This document shows, in pieces, positions 7,874 through 16,538 of a DNA stretch of 31,342 nt. Positions within the stretch are counted from its first letter, which is position 1; each line of letters opens with the position of its first letter. Location of the stretch: NCBI GenBank assembly GCA_041554435.1, contig JBFFLX010000025.1, positions 1 to 31,342 on the forward strand, written 5' to 3'. A program made the translations under genes and the position numbers. The notes beneath the pieces were generated by a model. That model ran no database searches. It saw nothing but the letters and a program-made list of their open reading frames with translations, and was not told the origin of the DNA. Origin of the DNA: BM524 sp041554435. Lineage in GTDB: Bacteria > Bacteroidota > Bacteroidia > Bacteroidales > F082.

Positions 7874-9223
7874 TTAAACTACACCCTGAGCGATCATAGC
7901 GTCGGCAACCTTAACGAAACCTCCGATATTTGCACCTTTAACGTAGTCGATATAATCACCTTCTTTACCCCATTTAACACAGGTACTATGAATATCTTTC
8001 ATAATCTGATGAAGTTTAGCATCAACCTCTTCACGAGTCCAGTTGAAGCGCATTGAGTTCTGGCTCATCTCTAAACCTGAAACTGCAACTCCACCTGCAT
8101 TGGCAGCTTTACCAAGACCGTAAAGGATTTTAGCATTTTGATAAAGTTCGATAGCTTCTGGTGATGAAGGCATATTTGCACCTTCACTAACAACGAAACA
8201 TCCGTTTGAAAGTAATGTTTTTGCTTCTTCCTCATTAACCTCATTTTGAGTAGCACAAGGCATTGCAACATCACATTTAACACCCCAAGGACGCTCACCT
8301 GCAACAAACTCACAACCATATTTGTCAGCGTATTCTTTAATACGACCACGCTTAACATTTTTAAGTTCCATAACGTAAGCAAGTTTTTCAGCATCTATAC
8401 CGGCTGGGTCATAAATATATCCTGATGAATCGGAAAGAGTAACAACTTTAGCACCAAATTCGGTAGCTTTTTCAGTTGCATACTGAGCAACATTACCTGA
8501 TCCAGAAATAGCACATATTTTACCTTTCATGCTATCACCACGTGTTTTAAGCATTTCTTCTGCAAAATAAACAGTTCCATAACCAGTTGCTTCAGGACGA
8601 ATTAATGATCCACCCCATTCCATTCCTTTACCAGTTAAAACACCAGTAAATTCATTGCGTAATCTTTTGTATTGTCCGAATAAGAAACCAATCTCACGTC
8701 CACCAACACCTATATCACCTGCAGGTACGTCAGTGTTTGGTCCAATATGACGGAAAAGTTCGCTCATGAAACTCTGAGTAAAACGCATAACTTCGTTGTC
8801 GGATTTTCCTTTAGGGTCGAAATCAGATCCACCTTTTCCACCACCCATTGGTAATGTAGTAAGTGAATTTTTAAATACTTGTTCAAACGCTAAAAACTTT
8901 AAAACTCCAAGGTTAACAGTAGGGTGTAAACGAAGACCACCTTTATAAGGTCCAATGGCGCTGTTCATTTCGATACGGAAACCACGGTTTACCTGTACAT
9001 CACCTTTGTCGTCCAACCAAGGAACGCGGAACATGATTACTCTTTCAGGCTCTACCATTCTTTCCAGAACTTTAGCCTCTTTGTACTGAGGATTCTCCTC
9101 GATAAAAGGTATAATTGATTCTACAACTTCGTGTACTGCTTGATGAAATTCTAATTCACTTGGGTTCTTGGCAATAACCTTAGCCATAAAGTCATTTACC
9201 TTTTGTTCATATACATTTGACAT
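7874..9223 (-). CDS. gdhA: NADP-type glutamate dehydrogenase
   Basis: The enzyme interconverts 2-oxoglutarate plus ammonium and glutamate, assimilating ammonium in the cytoplasm. From the start chosen the product is 449 residues, the normal size for the hexameric bacterial enzyme. The catalytic-lysine segment PMGGGKGGSDFDPKGK lies at 125-140 with K130, preceded by GPYKGGLRLHP; GDIGVGGREIGF and the Rossmann segment SGSGNVAQYA follow. A longer in-frame start at 9268 would add 15 residues but begins inside a promoter-like TAAGTTTG element, so the internal ATG at 9223-9221 (MSNVYEQK) is preferred. It has its own promoter and terminator, so it is probably monocistronic. Confidence 0.96.
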   Translation of the reverse strand: MSNVYEQKVNDFMAKVIAKNPSELEFHQAVHEVVESIIPFIEENPQYKEAKVLERMVEPERVIMFRVPWLDDKGDVQVNRGFRIEMNSAIGPYKGGLRLHPTVNLGVLKFLAFEQVFKNSLTTLPMGGGKGGSDFDPKGKSDNEVMRFTQSFMSELFRHIGPNTDVPAGDIGVGGREIGFLFGQYKRLRNEFTGVLTGKGMEWGGSLIRPEATGYGTVYFAEEMLKTRGDSMKGKICAISGSGNVAQYATEKATEFGAKVVTLSDSSGYIYDPAGIDAEKLAYVMELKNVKRGRIKEYADKYGCEFVAGERPWGVKCDVAMPCATQNEVNEEEAKTLLSNGCFVVSEGANMPSSPEAIELYQNAKILYGLGKAANAGGVAVSGLEMSQNSMRFNWTREEVDAKLHQIMKDIHSTCVKWGKEGDYIDYVKGANIGGFVKVADAMIAQGVV

Positions 9224-9265
9224 AAAAAATAATTTGTTTAAAAGTTTATTAATAAAATTACCTTT

Positions 9266-9273
9266 CAAACTTA
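9266..9273 (-). promoter_or_regulatory. Putative -7 element of gdhA
   Basis: The minus strand reads TAAGTTTG about 43 bases before the preferred gdhA start. A TTG (plus-strand CAA at 9290-9292) lies 16 bases upstream, slightly closer than the usual -33 spacing. The element covers the alternative upstream start, supporting the shorter protein. Confidence 0.5.
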
Positions 9274-9357
9274 TGCTTTATTATGCCTGCAATACACTAT
9301 TTCCTTATCATTTTGCGTGAATCACGTAGCTTATTCAGAGATATACTTAGTGGCTTG

Positions 9358-10518
9358 CTAAGCTTTTAATTTGGCTTTGCCCATTCTTAGTAAATTTACC
9401 AGTTTGAAACTCAAATCGGTGAAGATAATTCCCCCATGTGCATTCCTTTCCACATGATAAATAGCCTCATTTAATATTTCGTAAATCTTATCCTGATTTG
9501 CTTCGTTAATAAATGGAGCAAACTTTTTCACAAAATCAAACTCCTCCCCTACCAGTTTTACTGCTTGATAATTATTCACATTCATCATAATACAATAATG
9601 TACTATTGATATGCCATATTGTAAAAAACTTTTTTGCTTTTCTCTTCCTAAACGGCTGATTTCCTGATTAAAAGAGAAAAGAGCTTTGTAGTCCTTAGGA
9701 GCAAAACAAAGTCGTAACCAACTTCTGAACTGATCGAAAAACTCATTTTCAAGGCTTGTTTCATTAAGAATTTTACGGGCTTCATTCCAATTGCCATTTG
9801 CAAGACGAGCCAAATCAGAAATATTTATAGATGGATTTATTTCTTCAGAAATATTTTTCATTGCCGCTTCCATATCCTCCAGATCAATGGAATTAAACTT
9901 TACAAGCTGAGCTCTTGATCTTACAGTTGGAATTAATAACTCATACCTTTCTGCAATTAAAAATATTAATGTTTTTTCAGGTGGTTCTTCGAGTGTTTTA
10001 AGTAATTTGTTGGAGGCATCCATATTAAGTTTCTCTGCCAACCAGATGATAACAACCTTATATTCTGCCTCATAGGCCTTCATCGACATTTTTTCGATGA
10101 TGTTTTTTGCATCACGCACATTAATGCTTCCCTGCTTATTTCCCACTCCAAGAAAATTGAACCAATCGCGGCTAACAGCATAATTTTGGCACGACTGAAG
10201 GTATTCTCTCCATTCATTGGTTAATAGTTTGGATTCCGGTTTGTTCTTTACACTTTCGGTAGTATTATTGGGAAAATAAAAATGCATATCCGCATGCGAG
10301 TTCTTCTGAAACTTTACACAGGAAGGGCAAATGCCACAACTATCGTAAGCACTTCGGTTTTTACAATTTATATATTGTGCGAATGCTAGAGCCATTGGGA
10401 GTGTTCCACTACCTTCAGAACCCAGAAACAATTGAGTATGCGCCAACCTATTATCTGAGTACGACTTTATGAGTCTTTCTTTAATGGAACTCTGACCGAT
10501 TACATCCTTAAACTGCAT
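9358..10518 (-). CDS. holB: DNA polymerase III delta' subunit (clamp-loader)
   Basis: The 386-residue AAA+-like protein belongs to the clamp loader that opens the sliding clamp onto DNA. It starts MQFKDVIGQ as in the DnaX/HolB family, has a degenerate Walker A-like loop (LGSEGSGTLPMA, about 32-43) and four zinc-ligand cysteines at 52, 61, 64 and 67 (CGICPSC). Further on it has the family's sensor region LAEKLNMDASNKLLKTLEEP and then RSRAQLVKF. The degenerate P-loop is normal for delta', which does not hydrolyse ATP. It lies 47 bases after the MmgE/PrpD gene on the same strand and may be read through from it, but there is no functional link. Confidence 0.93.
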   Translation of the reverse strand: MQFKDVIGQSSIKERLIKSYSDNRLAHTQLFLGSEGSGTLPMALAFAQYINCKNRSAYDSCGICPSCVKFQKNSHADMHFYFPNNTTESVKNKPESKLLTNEWREYLQSCQNYAVSRDWFNFLGVGNKQGSINVRDAKNIIEKMSMKAYEAEYKVVIIWLAEKLNMDASNKLLKTLEEPPEKTLIFLIAERYELLIPTVRSRAQLVKFNSIDLEDMEAAMKNISEEINPSINISDLARLANGNWNEARKILNETSLENEFFDQFRSWLRLCFAPKDYKALFSFNQEISRLGREKQKSFLQYGISIVHYCIMMNVNNYQAVKLVGEEFDFVKKFAPFINEANQDKIYEILNEAIYHVERNAHGGIIFTDLSFKLVNLLRMGKAKLKA

Positions 10519-10565
10519 AATTTTTTTCGCAAAATTAAAATTTGTTTCCTATTAAGCCGATAAAT

Positions 10566-11852
10566 CTAAAAATTGAAAAACCAATCCCAACTAATATGCT
10601 CATAATTCGATGTTTGTTTATCAAATTTATTTTTTATCTCCTCTTTGGAGGGATGATTGCCATAATCCCAGGGGGCTGACATTTTTTCTTCAAAGTATTC
10701 ATTTCCTGCAACTTCTATCTCCACTCCGGATGCTAATTCCGCCGGAAACATTTTAGTATACTTTTCATTTTCAACAATTTGGATTTTATCTATTAATTGT
10801 TTTATATCATCATTATGGATATAATCTTCATGGAAATATTTTGGACCGCATTCCCCATAAATAATCATTATTGCCAAAGCAAATGGCAAATGAAATTGAG
10901 CCATGATAACATTAGTGGGATATTTTTCACTAATTAATTTCGTTAATCTTGTGAAGGTATAAACCTTTAAATTCGAAATATTCTTAGCATTAAAATTATT
11001 AGTTGTAATAATATTATCACATGCATTTATTGCCGGATGTAACCAACGACAGCAGGCATAGGGTTTGAAATAATTTGAGTTTATTAGATAAGATTCACCT
11101 AAACCAGCAATAAGTGTTTCAGGATTAAATTCATTACTTTCCTCCAAAAATAAGTACGGGCCACTAAACCCGTCTTTGGCAAAAATTGCCGACTGTAATC
11201 CACTTTGAACAGCCCATGCAACACCTTCTTTCGACATGGAACCTGTACTCACATCTGAAGACCCCCCCAACATATGAGGAGAAAGTACAAAAGCATTACT
11301 CAAAGCCTGAACTATTTGCCTGGTTTCCAACTCAAGCAAATAGGCTGCTGTGGCAACTGTTCCAAAAGCGGCCCATCTTCCACTGGAATAGGAGTTGATG
11401 CTCTCGGGTTTGCGCGACAAACTAAACCGTGTTGCCACTTCATATCCCACAATTACTGATTTTAAAATATCAATCAGGTTTGCATTTTTTTCTATTCCCA
11501 ACAAAATTGCAACTGCAGCAAGAGCACTTGCAGGATGTCCCACTGCTTTACGGTGACCATCGTCGAAATCTGTAGAACTTATCGCCAGAGAGTTATAAAA
11601 AGCAGCTCCAAAAAGAGAAGTCTTCAACTCAGTACCCCAAATATCATAATCACCTTTTCCAAATAAATAATCAGCACTTACACAAGCAGTTTTAAAAGCC
11701 TGAGTATTAATTCCGCTAAATGCTGTGGCATAGGTATCGGCCAATGTAATGGCAGCATGATTCAGAGTAGGGGTCCCGATATTTTTATCCCGAAAAGAAC
11801 TTATAAACGCTGCTATCTTTTCCAAATAGTTAATGTTTCTATTTTCTATCAT
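10566..11852 (-). CDS. MmgE/PrpD family protein
   Basis: The 428-residue protein resembles the MmgE/PrpD fold, which includes 2-methylcitrate dehydratase and related dehydratases or isomerases such as cis-aconitate decarboxylase. Visible family features are the start of the helical domain with LNHAAITLADTYATAFSG, the DFDDGHRKAVGHPASA segment near residues 95-110, YEVATRFSLSRKP, and KPYACCRWLHPAINA about two-thirds along. The role cannot be assigned; prpB or prpC genes, expected for propionate catabolism, are not in the window. It begins four bases after the glpD stop, so the two are very probably cotranscribed. Confidence 0.85.
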   Translation of the reverse strand: MIENRNINYLEKIAAFISSFRDKNIGTPTLNHAAITLADTYATAFSGINTQAFKTACVSADYLFGKGDYDIWGTELKTSLFGAAFYNSLAISSTDFDDGHRKAVGHPASALAAVAILLGIEKNANLIDILKSVIVGYEVATRFSLSRKPESINSYSSGRWAAFGTVATAAYLLELETRQIVQALSNAFVLSPHMLGGSSDVSTGSMSKEGVAWAVQSGLQSAIFAKDGFSGPYLFLEESNEFNPETLIAGLGESYLINSNYFKPYACCRWLHPAINACDNIITTNNFNAKNISNLKVYTFTRLTKLISEKYPTNVIMAQFHLPFALAIMIIYGECGPKYFHEDYIHNDDIKQLIDKIQIVENEKYTKMFPAELASGVEIEVAGNEYFEEKMSAPWDYGNHPSKEEIKNKFDKQTSNYEHISWDWFFNF

Positions 11853-11856
11853 AATT

Positions 11857-13431
11857 TCAATCAGGATTATCGGAAAGAAAATATCCCTCAGCTAATTTGG
11901 TAAAACTTGCTATTTGTTCTTTTTGCCACTTCCTTCTATAGCCTAATTCAGCAGCCATTATCTTAGCAACCACTGTTGATGCTTCAATTGCAGCCCGTGC
12001 ATCCAGAAACAACAGACGAATTCTTCTGGCAAGGAAATCTTCTATTGTTCTGGCCATTTCATTTCTACATGCCCAAACAATTTCTGCTTTAAGAAAAGGA
12101 TAACTTTCAACTATCTTTTCCCCCATCTTTTTATTATCTGCAATAATAGACTGTATCTCCATCGCATCAGTACCATAAAATTTAAGATGATTGTCAGCAT
12201 CATTAGTTGAAACAGAGCCATGTAAAGGCATTTCGCTTGTTACTGAAGGTCTTTCTTTTAAACCGCCAACCATAATTGCAGTATCAATAGTATCCTCTCC
12301 CATTTTACGATAAGTGGTCCATTTTCCTCCTACAATACTTACCAATCCCGACAGGCTAACACTGATGGTATGATCGCGTGAAATTTCCTTGGTTTTTTTA
12401 TCTTCTTTTTCAGGAGCCACCAAAGGACGAAGCCCTGCAAAAACGCTTAACACATCTTTTCTTTCAGGAGATATTTTAAGATATTCCTTACATGTATCGA
12501 GTATAAAATTAATTTCTTCTTCCCTTGCTCTTGGTTCCAATGAAACTTCATCAACCGGAGTGTCGGTAGTTCCTAAAACCGTTTTATCATGCCATGGAAC
12601 AGCAAACAAAACTCTCCCATCTGATGTTTTAGGAATCATTAATGCTGATGAAGATCCCAGAAACTTTTTATCCACCACCAAATGTACACCCTGGGAAGCA
12701 ACTACAGTCTTCTCAGCAACCGGATCATCCATTCTTATAATATCGTCGGAAAACACACCTGTGGCATTAACAACTACTCTTGCATTTATTTTATGTTCGA
12801 GGCCGGTTTCCATATCGGTCGTTTTCACACCTTTAATCATTCCCGATCTGTTTCTGATAAGACTGTTAACTTTCATATAATTTATGGCTATACCACCCTT
12901 ATCGTTAATTGTTTGAGCGAGGGTAATAGCCATGCGTGAATCATCAAACTGGCCATCATAATAAATAACTCCACCGCCCAATTCCTTTTCAAGGAGATTA
13001 GGAATTTTATCCAGAGTTTCTTCTTTGCTGATATGTTCTGAGGTTCCAAAACCCTTTTTTCCTGACATCAAATCATAAATTTTCAGCCCTATAGTATAAT
13101 AAGGAGCATCCCACCATTCGTAATTTGGAACCACAAACTCCTGTTTACTAACCAGGTGAGCAGCATTTTTTAAAAATATTCCCCTTTCTTTTAGGGCATC
13201 CAGAACCAAAGCTACATCACCCTGACCTAAATATCTTACACCACCATGAACCAGTTTAGTACTTCTACTGGAAGTTGACTTAGCAAAATCGTGTTGCTCC
13301 ACAAGAACCGTTTTATAACCCCTGCTTGCAGCATCCACAGCAACACCTAAACCAGAGGCTCCTCCACCAATTACAACAATATCCCAAATATTGTTGAGGT
13401 TTAAGTTCCGTATATTATTTTCCCTATTCAT
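11857..13431 (-). CDS. glpD: FAD-dependent glycerol-3-phosphate dehydrogenase
   Basis: The enzyme oxidises glycerol-3-phosphate to dihydroxyacetone phosphate and passes electrons to the quinone pool at the cytoplasmic membrane. The 524-residue product has the N-terminal FAD fingerprint VVIGGGASGLGVAVDAAS near 19-36, followed by the family signature RSTKLVHGGVRYL near 56-68. Later come TDTPVDEVSLEP, FAGLRPLV and IVGGKWTTYRKMGEDTID, and a C-terminal helical region (CRNEMARTIEDFLARR) as in the DAO_C domain. Neighbouring glycerol kinase or glpF genes are absent. It is the first gene of a minus-strand run with MmgE/PrpD, and a TATTTTTG element precedes it. Confidence 0.94.
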   Translation of the reverse strand: MNRENNIRNLNLNNIWDIVVIGGGASGLGVAVDAASRGYKTVLVEQHDFAKSTSSRSTKLVHGGVRYLGQGDVALVLDALKERGIFLKNAAHLVSKQEFVVPNYEWWDAPYYTIGLKIYDLMSGKKGFGTSEHISKEETLDKIPNLLEKELGGGVIYYDGQFDDSRMAITLAQTINDKGGIAINYMKVNSLIRNRSGMIKGVKTTDMETGLEHKINARVVVNATGVFSDDIIRMDDPVAEKTVVASQGVHLVVDKKFLGSSSALMIPKTSDGRVLFAVPWHDKTVLGTTDTPVDEVSLEPRAREEEINFILDTCKEYLKISPERKDVLSVFAGLRPLVAPEKEDKKTKEISRDHTISVSLSGLVSIVGGKWTTYRKMGEDTIDTAIMVGGLKERPSVTSEMPLHGSVSTNDADNHLKFYGTDAMEIQSIIADNKKMGEKIVESYPFLKAEIVWACRNEMARTIEDFLARRIRLLFLDARAAIEASTVVAKIMAAELGYRRKWQKEQIASFTKLAEGYFLSDNPD

Positions 13432-13459
13432 AAAAAATTAAAATCAGGCAATAAAGGTA

Positions 13460-13467
13460 CAAAAATA
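13460..13467 (-). promoter_or_regulatory. Putative -7 element of glpD
   Basis: The minus strand reads TATTTTTG, matching TAnnTTTG, 29 bases before the glpD start. No clear -33 TTG was seen. It forms a divergent promoter region with the plus-strand element at 13628-13635. Confidence 0.4.
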
Positions 13468-13627
13468 GGCGTAGTAATAATTCTAAATTTAGTGTTGTTT
13501 ATTACATTCTTAAATCCGATTTCAAACTTTGAAACAGGAATTTTAGTTGAGGGAGTATAATTAGCAAACTCAAAGTAGTATTATAGCAAAGTATAAGTAT
13601 ATTTACATACCAATTAAGCAAAATTGT

Positions 13628-13635
13628 TAATTTTG
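13628..13635 (+). promoter_or_regulatory. Putative -7 element of the DUF4468-like gene
   Basis: TAATTTTG matches TAnnTTTG and lies 24 bases before the ATG at 13659. It makes the in-frame TTG at 13641 an unlikely start, because transcription would begin at about that point. Confidence 0.4.
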
Positions 13636-13658
13636 TAGAATTGGAAAAACTATATATT

Positions 13659-14201
13659 ATGAAGCATCTAATATTGTTCGTATTATTTTTAACAAGCTAT
13701 TCGGCACTTTCGCAGAATATGAAGCCAATAATACCTATCGACACTGAAACCAACAAAATTAAATTCCAGGCAGTACTTGACGAAAAAGGAAGTAAGGATG
13801 AGTTGTTTAACAGAAGTATTTATTGGCTTAACGATTATTATAAAGATCCTGTAAGAATAACTTCAATACGTGATGTTGAAACAGGTAAAATAGAAGGAAA
13901 CCACCATTTCAGAATTTACTATTGGGATGATGACAGTATTAAACATATTGGAGGCACAATAAACTATACTTTTGTTTTAGAATTCAAGCAAGACAGGTTT
14001 AGGTACACCATTACTGAACTGCTCTTAAAGTCAAGAACAAACTTACCTATTGAAAAATGGCTGGATAAATCCGATCCGGCATATAACAAACAATGGGATT
14101 CGTATCTTGAGCAAATTGCTACATTCGTAAATGATTGGAGTGAAAACCTGATAAACCACATGAAGCCTGAGCCGGAAGAAAAAGTTGAAGATGATTGGTA
14201 G
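13659..14201 (+). CDS. Secreted protein with DUF4468-like domain
   Basis: The 180-residue product has a clear signal peptide (MKHLILFVLFLTSYSALS, then QN), so it is exported. The mature part starts with the DUF4468-like pattern: PIDTETNKIKFQAVL, a KDELFNRSIYWLNDYY helix, then a GKIEGNHHFRIYY strand. DUF4468 proteins are Bacteroidota envelope proteins of unknown function. The tail is acidic (EPEEKVEDDW). The ATG at 13659 is preferred over the in-frame TTG at 13641, because only the ATG puts the signal peptide at the very N-terminus and it follows a promoter-like element. It lies 39 bases before HMG-CoA reductase on the same strand; shared transcription is possible but a functional link is not evident. 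Confidence 0.8.
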   Translation: MKHLILFVLFLTSYSALSQNMKPIIPIDTETNKIKFQAVLDEKGSKDELFNRSIYWLNDYYKDPVRITSIRDVETGKIEGNHHFRIYYWDDDSIKHIGGTINYTFVLEFKQDRFRYTITELLLKSRTNLPIEKWLDKSDPAYNKQWDSYLEQIATFVNDWSENLINHMKPEPEEKVEDDW

Positions 14202-14240
14202 TTGTTTGAATTAGTTTTGGCTAAATAATTAGTACGCAGT

Positions 14241-15584
14241 ATGTCGGAAGGAAAGAAGAGAAAATTTATACTCAAGGGGTTTTCAAAACTTATTAAGGAG
14301 GATAAATTGAAGATAGTTGCTGAAATGATGGACAATCAAGTGGAAACAGTTGAGTTGTTGAAGAGTTTTTGGCATAAGGATGTTGACAAGCAAAAGGTTT
14401 TTGATGAGTTTAGTGAAAATACAATTTCCAATTTTTATATTCCCTATGGTGTTGCCCCAAATTTTATTGTAAACGACAAATCATATCTTGCACCCCTTGT
14501 TATTGAAGAAAGTTCAGTAGTTGCCGCTGCATCTTCCAGCGCCCGATTTTGGTCGGAACATGGAGGTTTTAAAGCAGAGATAAAAGGTGTAGTAAAAATA
14601 GGTCAGGTGCATTTCACCTGGGAAGGTGATTTTAAAAAATTACAATTCACCTTCGATGAACTTAAAATGTATTTGAGGGAAAGAACCAAAAACATTACAG
14701 CAAAAATGGAAGCCAGAGGCGGTGGCATACTCAACATCGAACTGGTTGACATGAGAGATAAAATTGATAATTATTTCCAGATAAAAGTTTCTTTCGACAC
14801 CCGCGATTCTATGGGAGCCAATTTTATTAATTCCTGTCTGGAAGAAATTGCAAATTCAATGGAAGATTTCTTTTTGGAAAAAGATATCTTTAAAGGAAAA
14901 GAAAAAAATTGCAAAATAATAATGTCGATACTTTCTAACTATACTCCCGACTGCCTTGTTAGAACATGGGTAAATTGCAAAATTTCTGAACTCGACAATA
15001 TTGATAATGATATGAGTGGCCGGGAATTCGTAGAAAAATTTCAGTTGGCTGTGAAAATTGCAGAGATTGACCCTTTCAGAGCAACCACACACAATAAAGG
15101 TATTTTTAATGGTATTGATGCTGTTGCAATTGCTACAGGCAACGACTTCAGAGCCATAGAAGCAGCGGGACATACTTATGCCTCCAAGGATGGAACATAT
15201 TCAAGCCTTTCTCATGTTCAAATTGAAGAGGATAATTTTAAATTCTATTTGGAAATTCCCTTAGCTATGGGCACTGTTGGCGGACTAACCTCTTTGCATC
15301 CACTGGCAAAGCACTCCCTACAAATGCTTGGAAACCCATCGGCGGAAGAATTAATGATGATAGCCTCAGCAGTAGGTCTGGCAAATAATTTTGCAGCAAT
15401 CAGGTCGCTGGTAACCAAAGGAATACAAATAGGTCACATGAAAATGCACCTGATGAATATTCTAAATAATTTTAATGCCAATAAAGAAGAAAAGAAAAAA
15501 GCCGTTGAACATTTTATGGCACATAAGGTTTCTTTTAGTAGTGTAGAACAATTCCTTTTAAATCTTAGAGGTGCAGGTAAATAA
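14241..15584 (+). CDS. mvaA: Class II hydroxymethylglutaryl-CoA reductase
   Basis: The enzyme interconverts HMG-CoA and mevalonate in the cytoplasm. The 447-residue protein has the class II motifs in order: ENTISNFYIPYGVAPNF near 59-75, the catalytic glutamate region LVIEESSVVAAAS near 86-98, and DSMGANF near 189-195. The catalytic lysine is K286 in THNKGIFNGIDAV, the aspartate D303 in ATGNDFRAIEA, and the C-terminal histidine H399 in GIQIGHMKMH. All catalytic residues are present. Named relatives include the degradative Pseudomonas mevalonii enzyme, but with a GHMP kinase overlapping its end a biosynthetic isoprenoid role is likelier. The two genes overlap by 14 bases, implying translational coupling. 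Confidence 0.94.
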   Translation: MSEGKKRKFILKGFSKLIKEDKLKIVAEMMDNQVETVELLKSFWHKDVDKQKVFDEFSENTISNFYIPYGVAPNFIVNDKSYLAPLVIEESSVVAAASSSARFWSEHGGFKAEIKGVVKIGQVHFTWEGDFKKLQFTFDELKMYLRERTKNITAKMEARGGGILNIELVDMRDKIDNYFQIKVSFDTRDSMGANFINSCLEEIANSMEDFFLEKDIFKGKEKNCKIIMSILSNYTPDCLVRTWVNCKISELDNIDNDMSGREFVEKFQLAVKIAEIDPFRATTHNKGIFNGIDAVAIATGNDFRAIEAAGHTYASKDGTYSSLSHVQIEEDNFKFYLEIPLAMGTVGGLTSLHPLAKHSLQMLGNPSAEELMMIASAVGLANNFAAIRSLVTKGIQIGHMKMHLMNILNNFNANKEEKKKAVEHFMAHKVSFSSVEQFLLNLRGAGK

Positions 15585-16500
15585 AAAATACTGGCATTCG
15601 AACGGAAAACTCCTCATTAGCGGAGAATATCTGGTACTTAAAGGTGCCACTGCAATGGCAATTCCAATTAATAAAGGACAATCGCTGGAAGTAATAGAAT
15701 CGCCGGGAAAAGGCGAAATCTTCTGGTATGCATCGCACAAAAATGGAAAATGGTTCGAAGTAAAATTAAATATTAATGAACTTTCAAAAAATAATGAGAA
15801 CTCCATTCCTGAACTGAAAAAACTTCAACATATTTTAATCTCCTGCCTTGAGTTGAATCCTCACTTTTTGGATGCAAGCAAAGATTACAGCATAAAAACA
15901 AATTTAGAATTTTTGCCGGAACATGGATTTGGTTCCAGTTCCACGCTCATTAATAATTTATCGAAATGGGGCAATTTTAACCCTTATGATTTATTGAAGA
16001 AAACCTTTGGCGGATCAGGATATGATATAGCATGCGCTAATACTAATAATCCAATTCTTTTCAAATTAGAAAATAATAATAAGTTAATTACAGAAGTAGA
16101 TTTTAATCCCGCTTTTAATAATGGTTTGTACTTTGTTTATCTGGGTAAAAAGCAAAAATCTTCAGAAAGCATTAATTATTTTAATAGAAACGCTGATTTT
16201 TCTGAATCAGAAATAAATCGAATAAGTGAAATATCGATTGCTCTCAGCAAGACTGATAGTATTGAAAACTTCAATGAATTAATCCATGAGCACGAGCAAA
16301 TAATGTCGAAAATACTTAAAATGCCAACAGTTAAATCACTATTTTTTAACGACTTGCCAGGAAGTGCAAAATCACTTGGCGCATGGGGAGGAGATTTTGC
16401 AATGATAGGTTGCAAATTGAACAAAACAGAAATAAAAGAATACTTAAATTCCAAAGGCTTAACAACTTTTTATACTTTTAAGGAATTATTAGTGTCTTAA
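15571..16500 (+). CDS. GYDIA-type GHMP kinase (probable mevalonate pathway kinase)
   Basis: The 309-residue protein belongs to the GHMP kinase superfamily. It has the N-terminal segment KLLISGEYLVLKGATAMAIP near 13-32, a phosphate-binding GFGSSST loop at 119-125, the GGSGYDIACA segment near 147-156 that names this Bacteroidota family, and a C-terminal glycine-rich GAWGGDFAMIGC. The usual PxGxGLGSS loop is shortened to HGFGSSST. Family members phosphorylate mevalonate, phosphomevalonate, homoserine or sugars; next to HMG-CoA reductase, mevalonate or phosphomevalonate is the likely substrate (inference). The start is GTG at 15571, inside the end of the reductase gene. No diphosphomevalonate decarboxylase gene is visible in the window. 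Confidence 0.85.
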   Translation: MQVNKKYWHSNGKLLISGEYLVLKGATAMAIPINKGQSLEVIESPGKGEIFWYASHKNGKWFEVKLNINELSKNNENSIPELKKLQHILISCLELNPHFLDASKDYSIKTNLEFLPEHGFGSSSTLINNLSKWGNFNPYDLLKKTFGGSGYDIACANTNNPILFKLENNNKLITEVDFNPAFNNGLYFVYLGKKQKSSESINYFNRNADFSESEINRISEISIALSKTDSIENFNELIHEHEQIMSKILKMPTVKSLFFNDLPGSAKSLGAWGGDFAMIGCKLNKTEIKEYLNSKGLTTFYTFKELLVS

Positions 16501-16538
16501 GCAAGAAATACAATTCAAACAGATTAAAATTTACTAAA

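Noticed and set aside
12389..12880. A 163-codon plus-strand frame inside glpD
   Set aside because: glpD on the other strand has continuous family motifs over this region; the opposing frame has no domain features.
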